Assembly: GCF_963667045.1 (NCBI RefSeq)
Contig: NZ_OY762934.1
Span: 1,729,501-1,793,500 of the forward strand
DNA: 64,000 bases
Origin: an uncultured Cohaesibacter sp.
GTDB lineage: Bacteria; Pseudomonadota; Alphaproteobacteria; Rhizobiales; Cohaesibacteraceae
Direction of reading: 5' to 3'
The notes beneath the pieces were generated by a model. It was not told the DNA's origin and ran no database searches. It was given only the letters and a program-made list of their open reading frames with translations. Positions 26,845-35,835 of the stretch are shown in pieces; position 1 is the stretch's first letter; every line of letters starts with the position of its first letter. The position numbers were made by a program, and so were the translations under genes.

Positions 26845-28563
26845 ATGGTCCCCCACACACGGTGTTTGGAGCCAGTCGAGTTTCTTAAATCTGGACTGCT
26901 CTGCGGCGAACAAAACACAATTTCATCCAGCGACATTTCATCTGAGTTTCCGGAAGTAATCTCCGAGCTTTTCTCTGCTATGCAAAACAGCAGCATTTCC
27001 GGCTCTTTGCCAGGAGAAGATGAGATAAGGAAAATTGCGTTAAAGCAACAAGCCGATTGGGAGTATCTGTTTCATCACGATTTCGGCGAAGAGTCGGTCA
27101 AGACGGCTATGAGCTCCGGGATTGACCATCAACATAAAGGCATTCCTGCTGCCTGGTATATAGCAGGCGTTGGCCGCGCCATGCTCAGTATGCTGCCCAA
27201 AATCATCAAACGGTATCGGTTCCGCCCTAAAAAACTGAATGCAGTATTATCGACATGTATGTTTCGCGCATTCGCAGAAATGAGCGGGTCTGCTTGTGGT
27301 CAAGAGCAGTCGATCGAAGACCGAGCGATGCAAGAAGTGCAAGATGGAAGAATTGAAGCGCTTGAGAGAATGTCTCGCTCTGTTGTCGAAACAAATGATA
27401 TTTTGTTGCAAGTCTCACTTTTGCGCAAAAATACACAAGATGTGACATCGAACAGCCAGACCATATCTGCGGCGGCGACTGAGATGGTGGCCTCCGTTGA
27501 CGAGCTGTCTCGAAACAGTAACGGCGTGGCAAAGGAAGCCAACCAGACCAACGAAAATGTGGTCAATGGTCGCCAAACCATCCTCAAAATGTCAGAAACC
27601 ATGTCGCACATCTCAACCTCAGTGGAGTCTACCTCCAAGAATGTTGATGAGTTGGCAGCTGCTTCCGAGCAGATTGATCAGATTGTTACCGTGATCGAAA
27701 ATATTGCAGCTCAGACCAATCTTCTGGCCCTGAATGCAACGATCGAGGCGGCAAGAGCCGGAGAAGCAGGCAAAGGATTTGCTGTTGTTGCCGCAGAAGT
27801 GAAGAATCTTGCCAATCAGACCTCTCGTTCAACGGAAGATATTATTCAGAAAGTTTCCATGCTGAGAGAAGGAATGCTCAATATTCAAAAAACCATGGAA
27901 ACATCCACGTCCGCTGTCATGGAAGGTGGAGAAGCCATTCAGGACACATCAAGTTTGATGGAAAAGGTTTCACAGCAGATTGGGTCTGTCTCTGGCGATA
28001 TGATGGAGATTTCCAATATTATCGACAGTCAGAAGGGTGCCAGCCAAGAGGTTGCAGAGAGTATCGGAAGAATAGCAGACATCGCATCAAATAATAACGA
28101 CATGGTTGCGATGGTTGTCGCCAATTTAGCAGAAACAACAGACTTTTATGCGCAGCAGGCAAAGGAATTATTTGACGAGGGCTCAGATGCCTCCCTTTGC
28201 TACGCGGCAAAAGTGGATCATGTCCTGTTTAAGCGCAAGATTTTGGATACTTGTATTGGTGATGGAACATGGAAAAGCTCCGAAGTTCCAGATCACAACC
28301 ATTGCAACCTGGGCAAATGGTATGATCAGATTACAGACAGTGTAATCAAGAACTCACCAACCTTTAAACAGCTGATGGGCCCCCATCAAGAAATCCATGC
28401 CGCAGGTAGACGTGCTCTAGAGGCGCATGCCCGAAAAGATGAAGCGGAAATGCTCAAGGAGCTGCATATAATGGATCAGACGAGCAAGGAGGTTGTTGCT
28501 CTTCTAGATACATTGGCCAAAGAGATCTTGAGTGAAGGAAAACATCAAGAAACAGCCGCATAA
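26845..28563 (+). CDS. Globin-coupled methyl-accepting chemotaxis protein with C-terminal CZB domain
   Basis: This 572-residue soluble chemoreceptor has no membrane segment. Residues about 20-165 form a globin-coupled sensor domain with the proximal histidine region [22 protein letters not shown], expected to bind haem and sense oxygen or redox. Residues about 190-440 are the coiled-coil signalling domain with the hairpin tip [37 protein letters not shown]. Residues about 450-560 are a CZB zinc-binding domain ([27 protein letters not shown]). ATG 26845 follows GGTGATAAC. It should signal through CheA/CheW encoded elsewhere. Confidence 0.9.
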   Translation: MVPHTRCLEPVEFLKSGLLCGEQNTISSSDISSEFPEVISELFSAMQNSSISGSLPGEDEIRKIALKQQADWEYLFHHDFGEESVKTAMSSGIDHQHKGIPAAWYIAGVGRAMLSMLPKIIKRYRFRPKKLNAVLSTCMFRAFAEMSGSACGQEQSIEDRAMQEVQDGRIEALERMSRSVVETNDILLQVSLLRKNTQDVTSNSQTISAAATEMVASVDELSRNSNGVAKEANQTNENVVNGRQTILKMSETMSHISTSVESTSKNVDELAAASEQIDQIVTVIENIAAQTNLLALNATIEAARAGEAGKGFAVVAAEVKNLANQTSRSTEDIIQKVSMLREGMLNIQKTMETSTSAVMEGGEAIQDTSSLMEKVSQQIGSVSGDMMEISNIIDSQKGASQEVAESIGRIADIASNNNDMVAMVVANLAETTDFYAQQAKELFDEGSDASLCYAAKVDHVLFKRKILDTCIGDGTWKSSEVPDHNHCNLGKWYDQITDSVIKNSPTFKQLMGPHQEIHAAGRRALEAHARKDEAEMLKELHIMDQTSKEVVALLDTLAKEILSEGKHQETAA

Positions 28564-28844
28564 TCATGGAGTTCCCCTCAATTTCAACGTCGAGTTGGTG
28601 CGGATTTAGGTAGAAAGATCCTGACCTGTGCCCCAAGGTTTCTAACAGTTTTTGGGAGCGTCTTCGGTTTACTGCAGTGAGCCCCCATTGCTGTTCCAAA
28701 GCCGACAGACATCACCTTAGCTATTGGGCAATTTGGGGGAGTGTCAAAGATTTTTCGCACTTTGGTTTTCAGGTGACGGCTCCCTCGGTTTGATTTTGCT
28801 CTGAAAAGAGCGGTTCCACGCTCATACATTTTCGCGTTGACTAT
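28564..28844. other. Intergenic stretch with IS256-end-like sequence
   Basis: No gene was recognised. Bases about 28748-28790 resemble the sequence just upstream of the IS256-type transposase fragment at 35.77-35.81 kb (shared TTTCGCACTTT, GTTTTCA/ATTTTCA, TGACGG). It may be a solo end left by a lost element. Confidence 0.35.
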
Positions 28845-29681
28845 TTGCTGGCCGCTATATGCCTGAGCCTGGCTGCGGCCTGGTTCAGGCATGACTGCCC
28901 GTCCGGAAACGCACCCGTCAAACCCGTTGCCGCCTATATTGGCGGGAAAGTCAAACTCGCCAAGCATATTGCAAGCCGCACCAACGCCATCCCCCACGCC
29001 AACTATGTGGAGCCCTTTGTTGGCATGGGAGGGATCTTTTTCCGGCGGGCATCCCGCCCCAAATGCGAAGTCATCAACGACATCTCCAGAGATGTCATCA
29101 CCCTGTTCCGCATTCTTCAGCGCCACTATCCGCAGTTTCTGGAAGTCCTGAAATTCCAGCTCACCAGCCGGTCTGAGTTCGAACGCCTCAAGGCCACAGA
29201 TCCGAACACGCTGACGGATCTGGAGCGGGCCGCCCGGTTTCTCTATCTCCAACGCACGTCCTTTGCGGGCAAGGTTCATGGCAGCACCTATGGCGTCTCC
29301 TTGCGGCCTGCACGGTTCGATCTCACCAAGGTGGTGCCCATGCTGGAAGATGTCCATGAGCGCCTCTCTGGCGTCACCATTGAGTGCTTGCCCTATGCTG
29401 ACTGCATCAAGCGCTATGATCGGCCCGACACGCTGTTCTATCTCGATCCGCCGTATTGGCAGTGCGAGGACTATTACGGCAAGGGCATTTTCGGCCCGGA
29501 AGACTTCCAGCAGTTGGCCGATCAGCTCCGCAGCCTCAAGGGTCGTTTCCTCTTCTCCATCAACGACGTTCCCGAGATCCGCGAAATCTTCTCAGGCTTC
29601 GATATCGAAGAGGTGAGTCTTAGCTACTCGGCTAACAGCAAAGGCTCCATGCAGGCTCGTGAGCTGGTGATCGGGAACTAA
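28845..29681 (+). CDS. D12-class N6-adenine DNA methyltransferase (Dam-like), start doubtful
   Basis: This protein of up to 278 residues has the class-D12 motifs VAAYIGGKVKLAKHI (SAM-binding N-terminal loop), YVEPFVGMGGIFF (motif I) and YLDPPYW (catalytic DPPY). It methylates adenine in DNA; such orphan enzymes are common in prophages. No ATG precedes the first motif in frame. Only TTG 28845 is available, while an ATG at 28891 (MTARPET) runs into the domain in the +1 frame. A single-base loss near 28910 would explain this, so the gene may be frameshifted at its start. A small gene follows. Confidence 0.75.
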   Translation: MLAAICLSLAAAWFRHDCPSGNAPVKPVAAYIGGKVKLAKHIASRTNAIPHANYVEPFVGMGGIFFRRASRPKCEVINDISRDVITLFRILQRHYPQFLEVLKFQLTSRSEFERLKATDPNTLTDLERAARFLYLQRTSFAGKVHGSTYGVSLRPARFDLTKVVPMLEDVHERLSGVTIECLPYADCIKRYDRPDTLFYLDPPYWQCEDYYGKGIFGPEDFQQLADQLRSLKGRFLFSINDVPEIREIFSGFDIEEVSLSYSANSKGSMQARELVIGN

Positions 29682-29783
29682 GTGCGCAGCAATGCCATTG
29701 CTGAGAACAGCCCCACAAAGCAATGGCATTCGCTGGCCAAGAGGCTGGTTTGCTCCACATGTGTGGCACCCGAACCAAGGAGC

Positions 29784-30017
29784 ATGATGATGGAAAAGCA
29801 AGTCGCACAAGCCGCCATGAAAGCCCTGCTGGAGACCTTGAAAAAGGAAATCGAGAAGGCCCATGAAGAGGTCGATCTGGCGATAGACTATGTGACCGAC
29901 GGTGAGCTGAATACCGCTGCCGGTGGCATGTATATCACAGAGCAATCACTCGGCAAAGTGCAAGACCTGTTCAACGCCTTCAAGACCATTCATCTGGTAG
30001 CATCCGACGGGGCGTAA
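29784..30017 (+). CDS. Small hypothetical protein downstream of the methylase
   Basis: This small helical protein of 75-77 residues (KQVAQAAMKALLETLKKEIEKAHEEVDLAIDY) has no recognised family. Three consecutive ATGs (29784, 29787, 29790) follow AAGGAGC; the spacing best suits 29790. It lies about 100 bases after the methylase stop on the same strand and probably belongs to the same phage-like fragment. Confidence 0.5.
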   Translation: MMMEKQVAQAAMKALLETLKKEIEKAHEEVDLAIDYVTDGELNTAAGGMYITEQSLGKVQDLFNAFKTIHLVASDGA

Positions 30018-30158
30018 ATCAGGTAATGGCCGCTCGGAGCCCAAGGCTGTCATTGAAAACGTTGAGGTCTTTGGTGCCTGCGAAAGACGTGCTCGGAACT
30101 CGCGGCTGTTACCTGCCCCTCATCTCTCCCGCAGCGGAGGTCAGTTCGCGCTCAAAAG

Positions 30159-30880
30159 CTACTTGGTCGCTTCGTCACTATTCTTTGTTGAATCAAATGT
30201 TCCAATTGTGATCTCGTCCTCTTGGTTTGGCAAAAACTCACCGCTGAGCTCTTGATGAGTTTCTCCAAAGCGAGGATTGTACTGTAGGGCATCAACCAGC
30301 TCTATGACTGGAATCCTATGCTTCGAAGTGTATTGACGGCCATGTGTGTCCCTGAGGCGCACCTTAACCAGTGTGTAGCCAAGTCTAGGACTTGGGAAAC
30401 ACCCGCCCCAGCTTTCTTGCTGCTCAAAATAAACAACCCCATTTGTCGCGTCGCCAATCCTAAGATAGGTTTTCGGCTGCGCGGCTGATAGGCGGTTCAT
30501 CTGCGTTAAAAATGGGAAGACTTTTATGCTGCTTCCAATGGAAACTTGAAAATCAAGCAATGCCAATGATACCCGACTTCCACGGCCGTAATCGCGGTAG
30601 GTGCATTTCCGCAATTGGCTATATGTAGATAAAGAGCTATTCCCGTTCGATGAGCGTCGAAGCCATCATGTTTCTCTCCTGTAGCGAATGTACAGGAAAA
30701 TGTGGGTCCATCGATTAGACCCACCTTCAGTTTTGGTCTATTGCGGAGCGCGGAAAAAATCCCACTAGCCCAGCCAAGTATTATTGTTGTCAAAAATATA
30801 GAGAATGTTAGGACACCTTGGTTCGCGTTCATCCAAGAGAATAACCTTAATAATAGCTCCACTAGTTGGTATTCTTTCAT
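30159..30880 (-). pseudogene. Hypothetical membrane-anchored protein, frameshifted
   Basis: The N-terminal part (ATG 30880) has one membrane segment (GVLTFSIFLTTIILGWASGIF) followed by PKLKVGLIDGPTFSCTFATGEKHDGFDAHRTGIALYLHIANCGNAPTAIT-type sequence. The conserved-looking continuation (SLALLDFQVSIGSSIKVFPFL to the TAA at 30159) is in another frame. The switch falls around 30560-30610. A sequencing error cannot be excluded. No function was recognised. Confidence 0.55.
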
Positions 30881-30892
30881 CACAAAGGCCAC

Positions 30893-31770
30893 CCTCTCTT
30901 GCCTCGACTTTGCTCGAGGCCAAAGTCCTTTTCAGTGGTTGTCACGCCTTCAGTTTTGTTGTCCTCGGTCATATAGCCTCCTCTTTGGTCATTGATTGGG
31001 AAGGCAAAACAATATTGCTAGCCAAAATCTAACCTGTGGCCATTTCAAATGAATAATAAGGGCACACGTAGGAGCCGAGCAATTAATAGAATTGCCCAAG
31101 TAAGCAACCAAGTCCACCGTACGATTCCAGGGCTTATAGGTCGCGCGGAGAAGACATTCGCGAACCAGGCAGCGAAAGTCCACTTCCCACCCAATTTGCC
31201 AGAGATGCCTTAGCTGGACTCTCGATCATTGCAGTGCAGAGGAAGTCCACCTCGTCCGCATTGTTTGAATTCGAGGATAGGATAGTACAGCCCATTCCAG
31301 CCTGCAGACACAGTTGCTTTTTGGGATAGAAAAACAGGGTCAGATCAAGCCATCAAATTGTCCAGGAAAAACAGTGGCGAAAGCGCGAGATGAGTGGGCC
31401 GATTGAAGAGGCGACTTGTGCAAAGAAAAGTGTCGACTTGTGCAGAGTGAAAAGGCGCACCACAATCATTAGCAATATGTTGAAATTATTGATTTAATGG
31501 GGAAGCACCGAAGAGAAATGGTGCCCGGAGGCGGATGTCATTTTCAGAGCCGTAACTGATTGAAATTTTGATATAAAAAATTTGCAACCAAAAATTTTAT
31601 GCCTGTGGATGGCACCGTTTTGGGCACTAGACCTTAGGCTAGGTCAGGCTCGCTTCCAGCTCAACCTAAAAATTTCGGCTCAACGTCTTCCAATCGGTGG
31701 ATTCGAAATGCGAACGTCTTTATCCATTCTATCCGATAGCCCGAGATAGGAACAAATCACTTTTTTCTTC
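30893..31770. other. Long non-coding stretch with a short direct repeat
   Basis: No gene was recognised in about 880 bases. Near-identical 14-base copies CGACTTGTGCAAAG (31412-31425) and CGACTTGTGCAGAG (31434-31447) repeat with a 22-base period; such repeats can mark the end of a transposon of the IS21 type, but no transposase is present. Confidence 0.45.
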
Positions 31771-31774
31771 CATC

Positions 31775-31788
31775 ATCCCGTTCGGGGT
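31775..31788. promoter_or_regulatory. HipB operator-like palindrome, site 1
   Basis: ATCCCGTTCGGGGT is a near-palindrome 112 bases upstream of hipB. The core CCCG-N2-CGGG recurs exactly 50 bases downstream. Confidence 0.55.
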
Positions 31789-31824
31789 GTTTTTAGCCAC
31801 ATCAACACTCCTATGGCACCGTTC

Positions 31825-31838
31825 GTCCCGTTCGGGTC
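31825..31838. promoter_or_regulatory. HipB operator-like palindrome, site 2
   Basis: GTCCCGTTCGGGTC shares the CCCGTTCGGG core with site 1 and begins exactly 50 bases after it. Confidence 0.55.
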
Positions 31839-31874
31839 TTTTTCGTGCATTTTTAACTGAGTTGTGCTAAATTC

Positions 31875-31888
31875 GTCCCGAAAGGGAT
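31875..31888. promoter_or_regulatory. HipB operator-like palindrome, site 3, overlapping the hipB start
   Basis: GTCCCGAAAGGGAT begins 50 bases after site 2 and runs into the ATG of hipB at 31887, so binding there would block the start region. E. coli HipB binds several TATCC-N8-GGATA sites; these have a comparable layout with a different sequence. Confidence 0.5.
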
Positions 31889-32117
31889 GATCATGGCCAA
31901 CATAGATAGTTCTCAAGATCTTGGAGCGCTCATTAGATATGAGCGCAAACGGCAAGCGCTGACACAGGAACAACTGGCAGCCCTATCGGGTGTCGGCGTG
32001 CGCTTTGTGCGTGAACTGGAGCACGGCAAGGAAAGCTGTCGGGTGGGACTGGCTCTCACGGTCATGCAGACCCTTGGCCTTACCTTCACGGTCAACAACC
32101 GGGACAATGATGCATGA
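31887..32117 (+). CDS. hipB: HipB-type XRE antitoxin/repressor
   Basis: This 76-residue protein has an XRE helix-turn-helix (LGALIRYERKRQALTQEQLAALSGVGVRFVRELEHGKES) and a short C-terminal strand, as in HipB. It would neutralise HipA and repress its own operon through the three upstream palindromes. It overlaps the hipA start by four bases. The toxin partner is broken, so the antitoxin is an orphan that may still repress or cross-react. Confidence 0.85.
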   Translation: MIMANIDSSQDLGALIRYERKRQALTQEQLAALSGVGVRFVRELEHGKESCRVGLALTVMQTLGLTFTVNNRDNDA

Positions 32118-33372
32118 GCCGCTCTCTTGATGTCAATTTGCGCGAGAGTTTGGCAGGCTCCCTAATTCAGATGGATGATGGGCAACTATGCTTCTTCTAT
32201 GATCCTGGCTACCTGTCTTCCAACGGAGCCGCCCTTTCAGTCTCAATGCCCCTGCAAGAGGCCCCCTACCCTGATGCGGTAGCCCGGCCTTTCTTTTCCG
32301 GACTGTTGCCGGATGAGCGCGCGCGCAAAAGGCTCGCTGCCGCCCTCGGCGTCTCGCATCAAAATCCCTTTGGGCTTCTGGAAATCATCGGTGGTGAATG
32401 CGCTGGCGCCCTCTCGCTCCTGCCACAGGGATCAGACCCTCCAGACTTCAGCTCTGAGGACATCGAACCACTGGATGAGAATCGCCTGAGCCAGATCCTT
32501 GATCTGTTGCGGGATCGCCCTTTGCTCGGAGGAGAGGAAGGTGTGCGCCTGTCCCTCGCCGGTGCACAGGACAAGCTGGCGGTGTGTGTTACCGACGGTC
32601 AAATCTCGCTCCCAAAAGCCGGCAAGCCGACGACACATATCCTCAAGCCCTTCATTGAAGGGCTGGACGGCACGGTTGAGAATGAACTCTTCTGCATGCG
32701 TCTCGCAAACCGCGTCGGACTTCAGGCTCCACATGTCATCAAATCGTCAGCAGGAGACACCGACTTCATTCTGGTGTAACGCTATGACCGAGTTCAGCAA
32801 GCGGACGGCTCCATTATTAAGCTGCATCAGGAAGACTTCTGTCAGGCTCTCAGTGTACCGCCTGAGATTAAATATGAGGAAGAAGGTGGGCCGGGGATCG
32901 CACAGTCTGAAGGCTTGATCCAGAAACACACGCGTCGCCCTGCCGCTGACAGGCTCGCCTTCCAGCTCATGGTGATGTTTCACTATATGGTCGGCAACGC
33001 AGACGCTCATGCCAAGAATTTCTCTTTGCTCTATCACGCCGGCATTCCGGATCTAGCGCCCATCTATGACGTGGTTTGCACTGCGGCCTATCTGCGTCTC
33101 ACCAAGAAACTGGCCATGCAGATCGGCGGCCGGGCTCTCGCTGACACGATCACGCTTGAACAATGGTACACACTTGCTGCTCCAACCAAGGCCGCCCAAA
33201 GAGTGCTCCGCACCGAGCTGGCCACAATGGCCAACAGGATCGAAGAAGAAGCCGATGCTCTGCTCTCGACGACTTGCAAACCGAAGAGCTGTTTCATCCG
33301 ATCCTGAAGACCGTCAGGACAATCATTGGCACCCGCGTTAAGCTCGTGAGAGACCAACTCGAGAAGGCATGA
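32114..33372 (+). pseudogene. hipA: HipA kinase toxin, broken by an in-frame TAA and a 3' frameshift
   Basis: The reading frame encodes the HipA N-terminal domain and ATP-loop region (VRLSLAGAQDKLAVCV) up to DTDFILV, then meets TAA at 32777-32779. The same frame continues directly with RYDRVQQADGS, so TAA replaces the expected glutamate of LVERYDR. The catalytic region GNADAHAKNFSLL and the metal site APIYDVV follow. Near 33265 the expected C-terminal end (DLQTEELFHPILKTVRTIIG to the stop at 33372) moves to another frame. HipA phosphorylates glutamyl-tRNA synthetase or other targets; this copy is probably inactive. Confidence 0.85.
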
Positions 33373-33407
33373 AGAAGGCTCCGGCGGTTGCCGGAGCCAT
33401 CGCAATG

Positions 33408-33734
33408 TCATTCGCCACGGTGCCCATTGGGACGAGACCAGATCAGGATGTAGCTCTCGCCATCTTCATCGTCGAAGAGGTTGGCATAGATCGGAGCCGT
33501 GAAGCTGGGATCATCCAGTTTGAAGCCAAGATAGTCACGACCTTCGCTGGATCGCTTGGACCAGGCAGCCCCGATTTCTGCACGGCCGACTAGAACACGG
33601 TGGCTGGGAGCGTTTTCGCCAGTAGCGCGAATGTCGGGAATGATGCGGACGCCTTTTGCCTGGACGCTGAGAGTGACGATTTCGCCAGTGTATTCGTTGG
33701 TGCCGTTCTTCTTGAAGGTGCCGATGGTAGCCAT
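33408..33734 (-). CDS. DUF736 family protein
   Basis: This 108-residue DUF736 protein (MATIGTFKKNG start, YTGEIVTLSVQAKGVRIIPD, then GAAWSKRSSEGRDYLGFKLDDPSFTAPIYANLF) has unknown biochemical role. The family is common on plasmids and integrative elements of Alphaproteobacteria. GGAG precedes ATG 33734. It marks the surrounding DNA as mobile-element derived. Confidence 0.88.
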   Translation of the reverse strand: MATIGTFKKNGTNEYTGEIVTLSVQAKGVRIIPDIRATGENAPSHRVLVGRAEIGAAWSKRSSEGRDYLGFKLDDPSFTAPIYANLFDDEDGESYILIWSRPNGHRGE

Positions 33735-34168
33735 TTTAAATCTCCATTTTGTTTCCGATCCCGCACCATGCGGTCTCGATGGCGATCAAAAGGCCGAAGA
33801 CGATTGCCGCTGCATCCTTGCGACCGAAGCACAGCGGAGGATGGAAAGGAGTGGCTTTGTTGTTTCGCGAGGAATGTCGGCTCGCCGAAGGGGAAGAAAG
33901 CCAATCCGAACCATTGCGGCCTAGGCAATCGAGGGACAGCCGATCTTCGGCCAGATCAGGCCAGTTGAAGAGACCTTTTGAGGCGATCAGGAAATGATGG
34001 GGTCTCGAGATAATGCGACGCAGGAACTCAACGAAGACGACCAAGAGGAAGACATTTTTTGGTGTTATCACATCAGCAAGCGCGAGACAGACGACACAAC
34101 CTTCAACAATTGGAAGATCGGGACCTCTTCCCAAGGCGGTGGCGTCTCGGTCGCATCTGAGCGGAATG
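33735..34168. other. Leader/intergenic region of DUF736, no gene recognised
   Basis: Overlapping open frames on both strands (for example 33994-34281) have no family signal and no ribosome site. Part of it is likely the DUF736 leader. Confidence 0.4.
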
Positions 34169-35410
34169 CTATATGGTTAGTGCATATTCCAGATCTTCGT
34201 GTTCAAAGGCCGGAATCATTCTGGCCATTTCCCCCTGTGGAGCGTGCCGTCTTTGGGCATATTGTTTCCAGTTTTTGGTAACCGCAACACATTGACGAAT
34301 AATGTCGTCTGTCGCGCTTTGAGTGCCAAAATACTCGGCAACGTCTCCCAGCAAACGCAATGATGCCGTACCGTCTTCGAAATCAATACGCGTCTTTAAA
34401 ATGCGTGGAGCATCGGGTACGGGGTTGAGATCATAACAAGGGCTGAGCGCCCATCCCCGGCGGCCTTGCCAAAGAAAGCCATGATTGCGCAGATGGTCAT
34501 CGGTATTACTGATCAGAATGCTGAATGCGATACGCCGGAAAAGCTCTATACGATCTTTCTTGGGATCAGCTCCATGGTCGGCGAGAGCATCGAGAATCTC
34601 AAGGTAACTGCCGTCTTCATCTCCATCGTTGTGTTCTGTCATTGCCATTGCGCTGATAAAGGGAATGCGCTGTCCCTCAGTTCGATCAAATCTCCTTGTT
34701 ATGAAAACGGGGCCGTAATCGCTGAGAATAAGATCATAGTCGATAGTGGAGATACCAACATCTCTGGCCATGTCCAATGCAATCGCTTCCCAACGGGAGA
34801 TCGAATAAGCATCCGTCTCCTTAGGGAATTTAGCGATGGAGAGATTGCCATACTGATCAAGAACCGAGGCTTTGGGCCGCGCACCGCCCAATGATGAACC
34901 AGGCGCAAAAATCAGAAGCAGGTCTTCATCTGTTTCATCACCACGCAAGATGCGCTGAGATGCCTGCAAAAGCTTACCCAGAGCAACGATAGTTGGTACT
35001 CCCTGCCCTCTTGGCGCCAGAAACTCCTCTTCACCCTCAAAGCGAAACCGTAGCGCCCCAAGCCTCGTTTCATCAAGGACACCAAGAAGAAAGTCCGTTT
35101 CGTGCAAAGCACGCACCTGTCGCTTCTCCAGCTCTGCAGCACGACGCTCCTTCCGGCGCATGAGCTCACGCCCCCATGTGTCTGGAGCACTGTCACCAAG
35201 CGTTCCGAACATTTCCCTTCTTCCTGGAGGGGTGTGGATACCTCTTGTCAGTGGCAAAGACGGATCGAACTGGAATGCTTCGGGCATTTCGAGCCATTTC
35301 TCATCATGTTCATAAGTAACGCGCTCTCGGCCCGCTCCCGCATGTCTGCGTAACAGCCCCACACGGCGCAGATTGCCATAGGCATCGAGAAAGACTTCGA
35401 TGTTGCTCAT
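34169..35410 (-). CDS. hipA: HipA-family serine/threonine kinase toxin, intact
   Basis: This 413-residue HipA-type kinase keeps its motifs: the phosphate-binding loop SSLGGARPKASV (about residue 175), the catalytic segment SNTDDHLRNHGFL (about residue 310) and the metal-binding LSPCYDLNP. These kinases arrest growth by phosphorylating aminoacyl-tRNA synthetases or other targets. The start overlaps the antitoxin stop by four bases. It is a different subfamily from the broken hipA at 32.1-33.4 kb, as shown by different motif wording and antitoxin length. Confidence 0.9.
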   Translation of the reverse strand: MSNIEVFLDAYGNLRRVGLLRRHAGAGRERVTYEHDEKWLEMPEAFQFDPSLPLTRGIHTPPGRREMFGTLGDSAPDTWGRELMRRKERRAAELEKRQVRALHETDFLLGVLDETRLGALRFRFEGEEEFLAPRGQGVPTIVALGKLLQASQRILRGDETDEDLLLIFAPGSSLGGARPKASVLDQYGNLSIAKFPKETDAYSISRWEAIALDMARDVGISTIDYDLILSDYGPVFITRRFDRTEGQRIPFISAMAMTEHNDGDEDGSYLEILDALADHGADPKKDRIELFRRIAFSILISNTDDHLRNHGFLWQGRRGWALSPCYDLNPVPDAPRILKTRIDFEDGTASLRLLGDVAEYFGTQSATDDIIRQCVAVTKNWKQYAQRRHAPQGEMARMIPAFEHEDLEYALTI

Positions 35411-35700
35411 GTCCGTCGTATCCTGCTCGGCAATTGCTCGTTCGAAAGCTCAGCATCAAGAGGATCTTCCAGGCTAAATTCGTCAAGAAGGCCCAGAGCC
35501 TGCATAACCATAAGATAGGTGCTAATTCGAACGTTGGGATCACCGGCCTCAACTCGTTGCAAGGTAGGTCGCGAAGTTCTTGCCCGTTCAGCAACCAGAT
35601 CCATTGGCAGACGTCTCAAAAGCCTTGCTCGCTTGAGTTTGCCCCCAATAGTCCGAAGTTGCCTTTTGGTCGCAGGAGATATCTTGGCTGGCTCCGCCAT
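35407..35700 (-). CDS. hipB: XRE-family HipB antitoxin of the intact hipBA pair
   Basis: This 97-residue protein has a helix-turn-helix at about residues 18-70 (LKRARLLRRLPMDLVAERARTSRPTLQRVEAGD). It should bind HipA and repress the operon. Two inverted repeats built on GTAAA/TTTAC lie directly upstream. It overlaps the hipA start (ATGA). Confidence 0.87.
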   Translation of the reverse strand: MAEPAKISPATKRQLRTIGGKLKRARLLRRLPMDLVAERARTSRPTLQRVEAGDPNVRISTYLMVMQALGLLDEFSLEDPLDAELSNEQLPSRIRRT

Positions 35701-35702
35701 TT

Positions 35703-35717
35703 GTAAAGCCCTTTTAC
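35703..35717. promoter_or_regulatory. Inverted repeat GTAAA-N5-TTTAC next to the hipB start
   Basis: Three bases upstream of the hipB ATG, a 5-5-5 inverted repeat shares half-site sequence with the repeat at 35733-35750; candidate operator for autoregulation. Confidence 0.45.
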
Positions 35718-35732
35718 CGTTATCTCAAATTA

Positions 35733-35750
35733 TGTAACATAGACTTTACA
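35733..35750. promoter_or_regulatory. Inverted repeat TGTAA-N8-TTACA in the hipBA promoter
   Basis: TGTAACATAGACTTTACA has 5-bp arms and an 8-base spacer and lies about 35 bases before hipB. Together with the neighbouring GTAAA-N5-TTTAC repeat it could be a two-site operator. Confidence 0.45.
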
Positions 35751-35835
35751 AAACAGCAAATTCAACAGTACAAATTCTTTCGCACTTTTGATTTTCATGA
35801 CGGTTCCTTCAAGATGCATGAAGGGAGACTTAAGG

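Noticed and set aside
33994-34281. 95-codon open frame next to the intact hipA
   Set aside because: Overlaps the hipA 3' end on the opposite strand, lacks a ribosome site and has no family signal.
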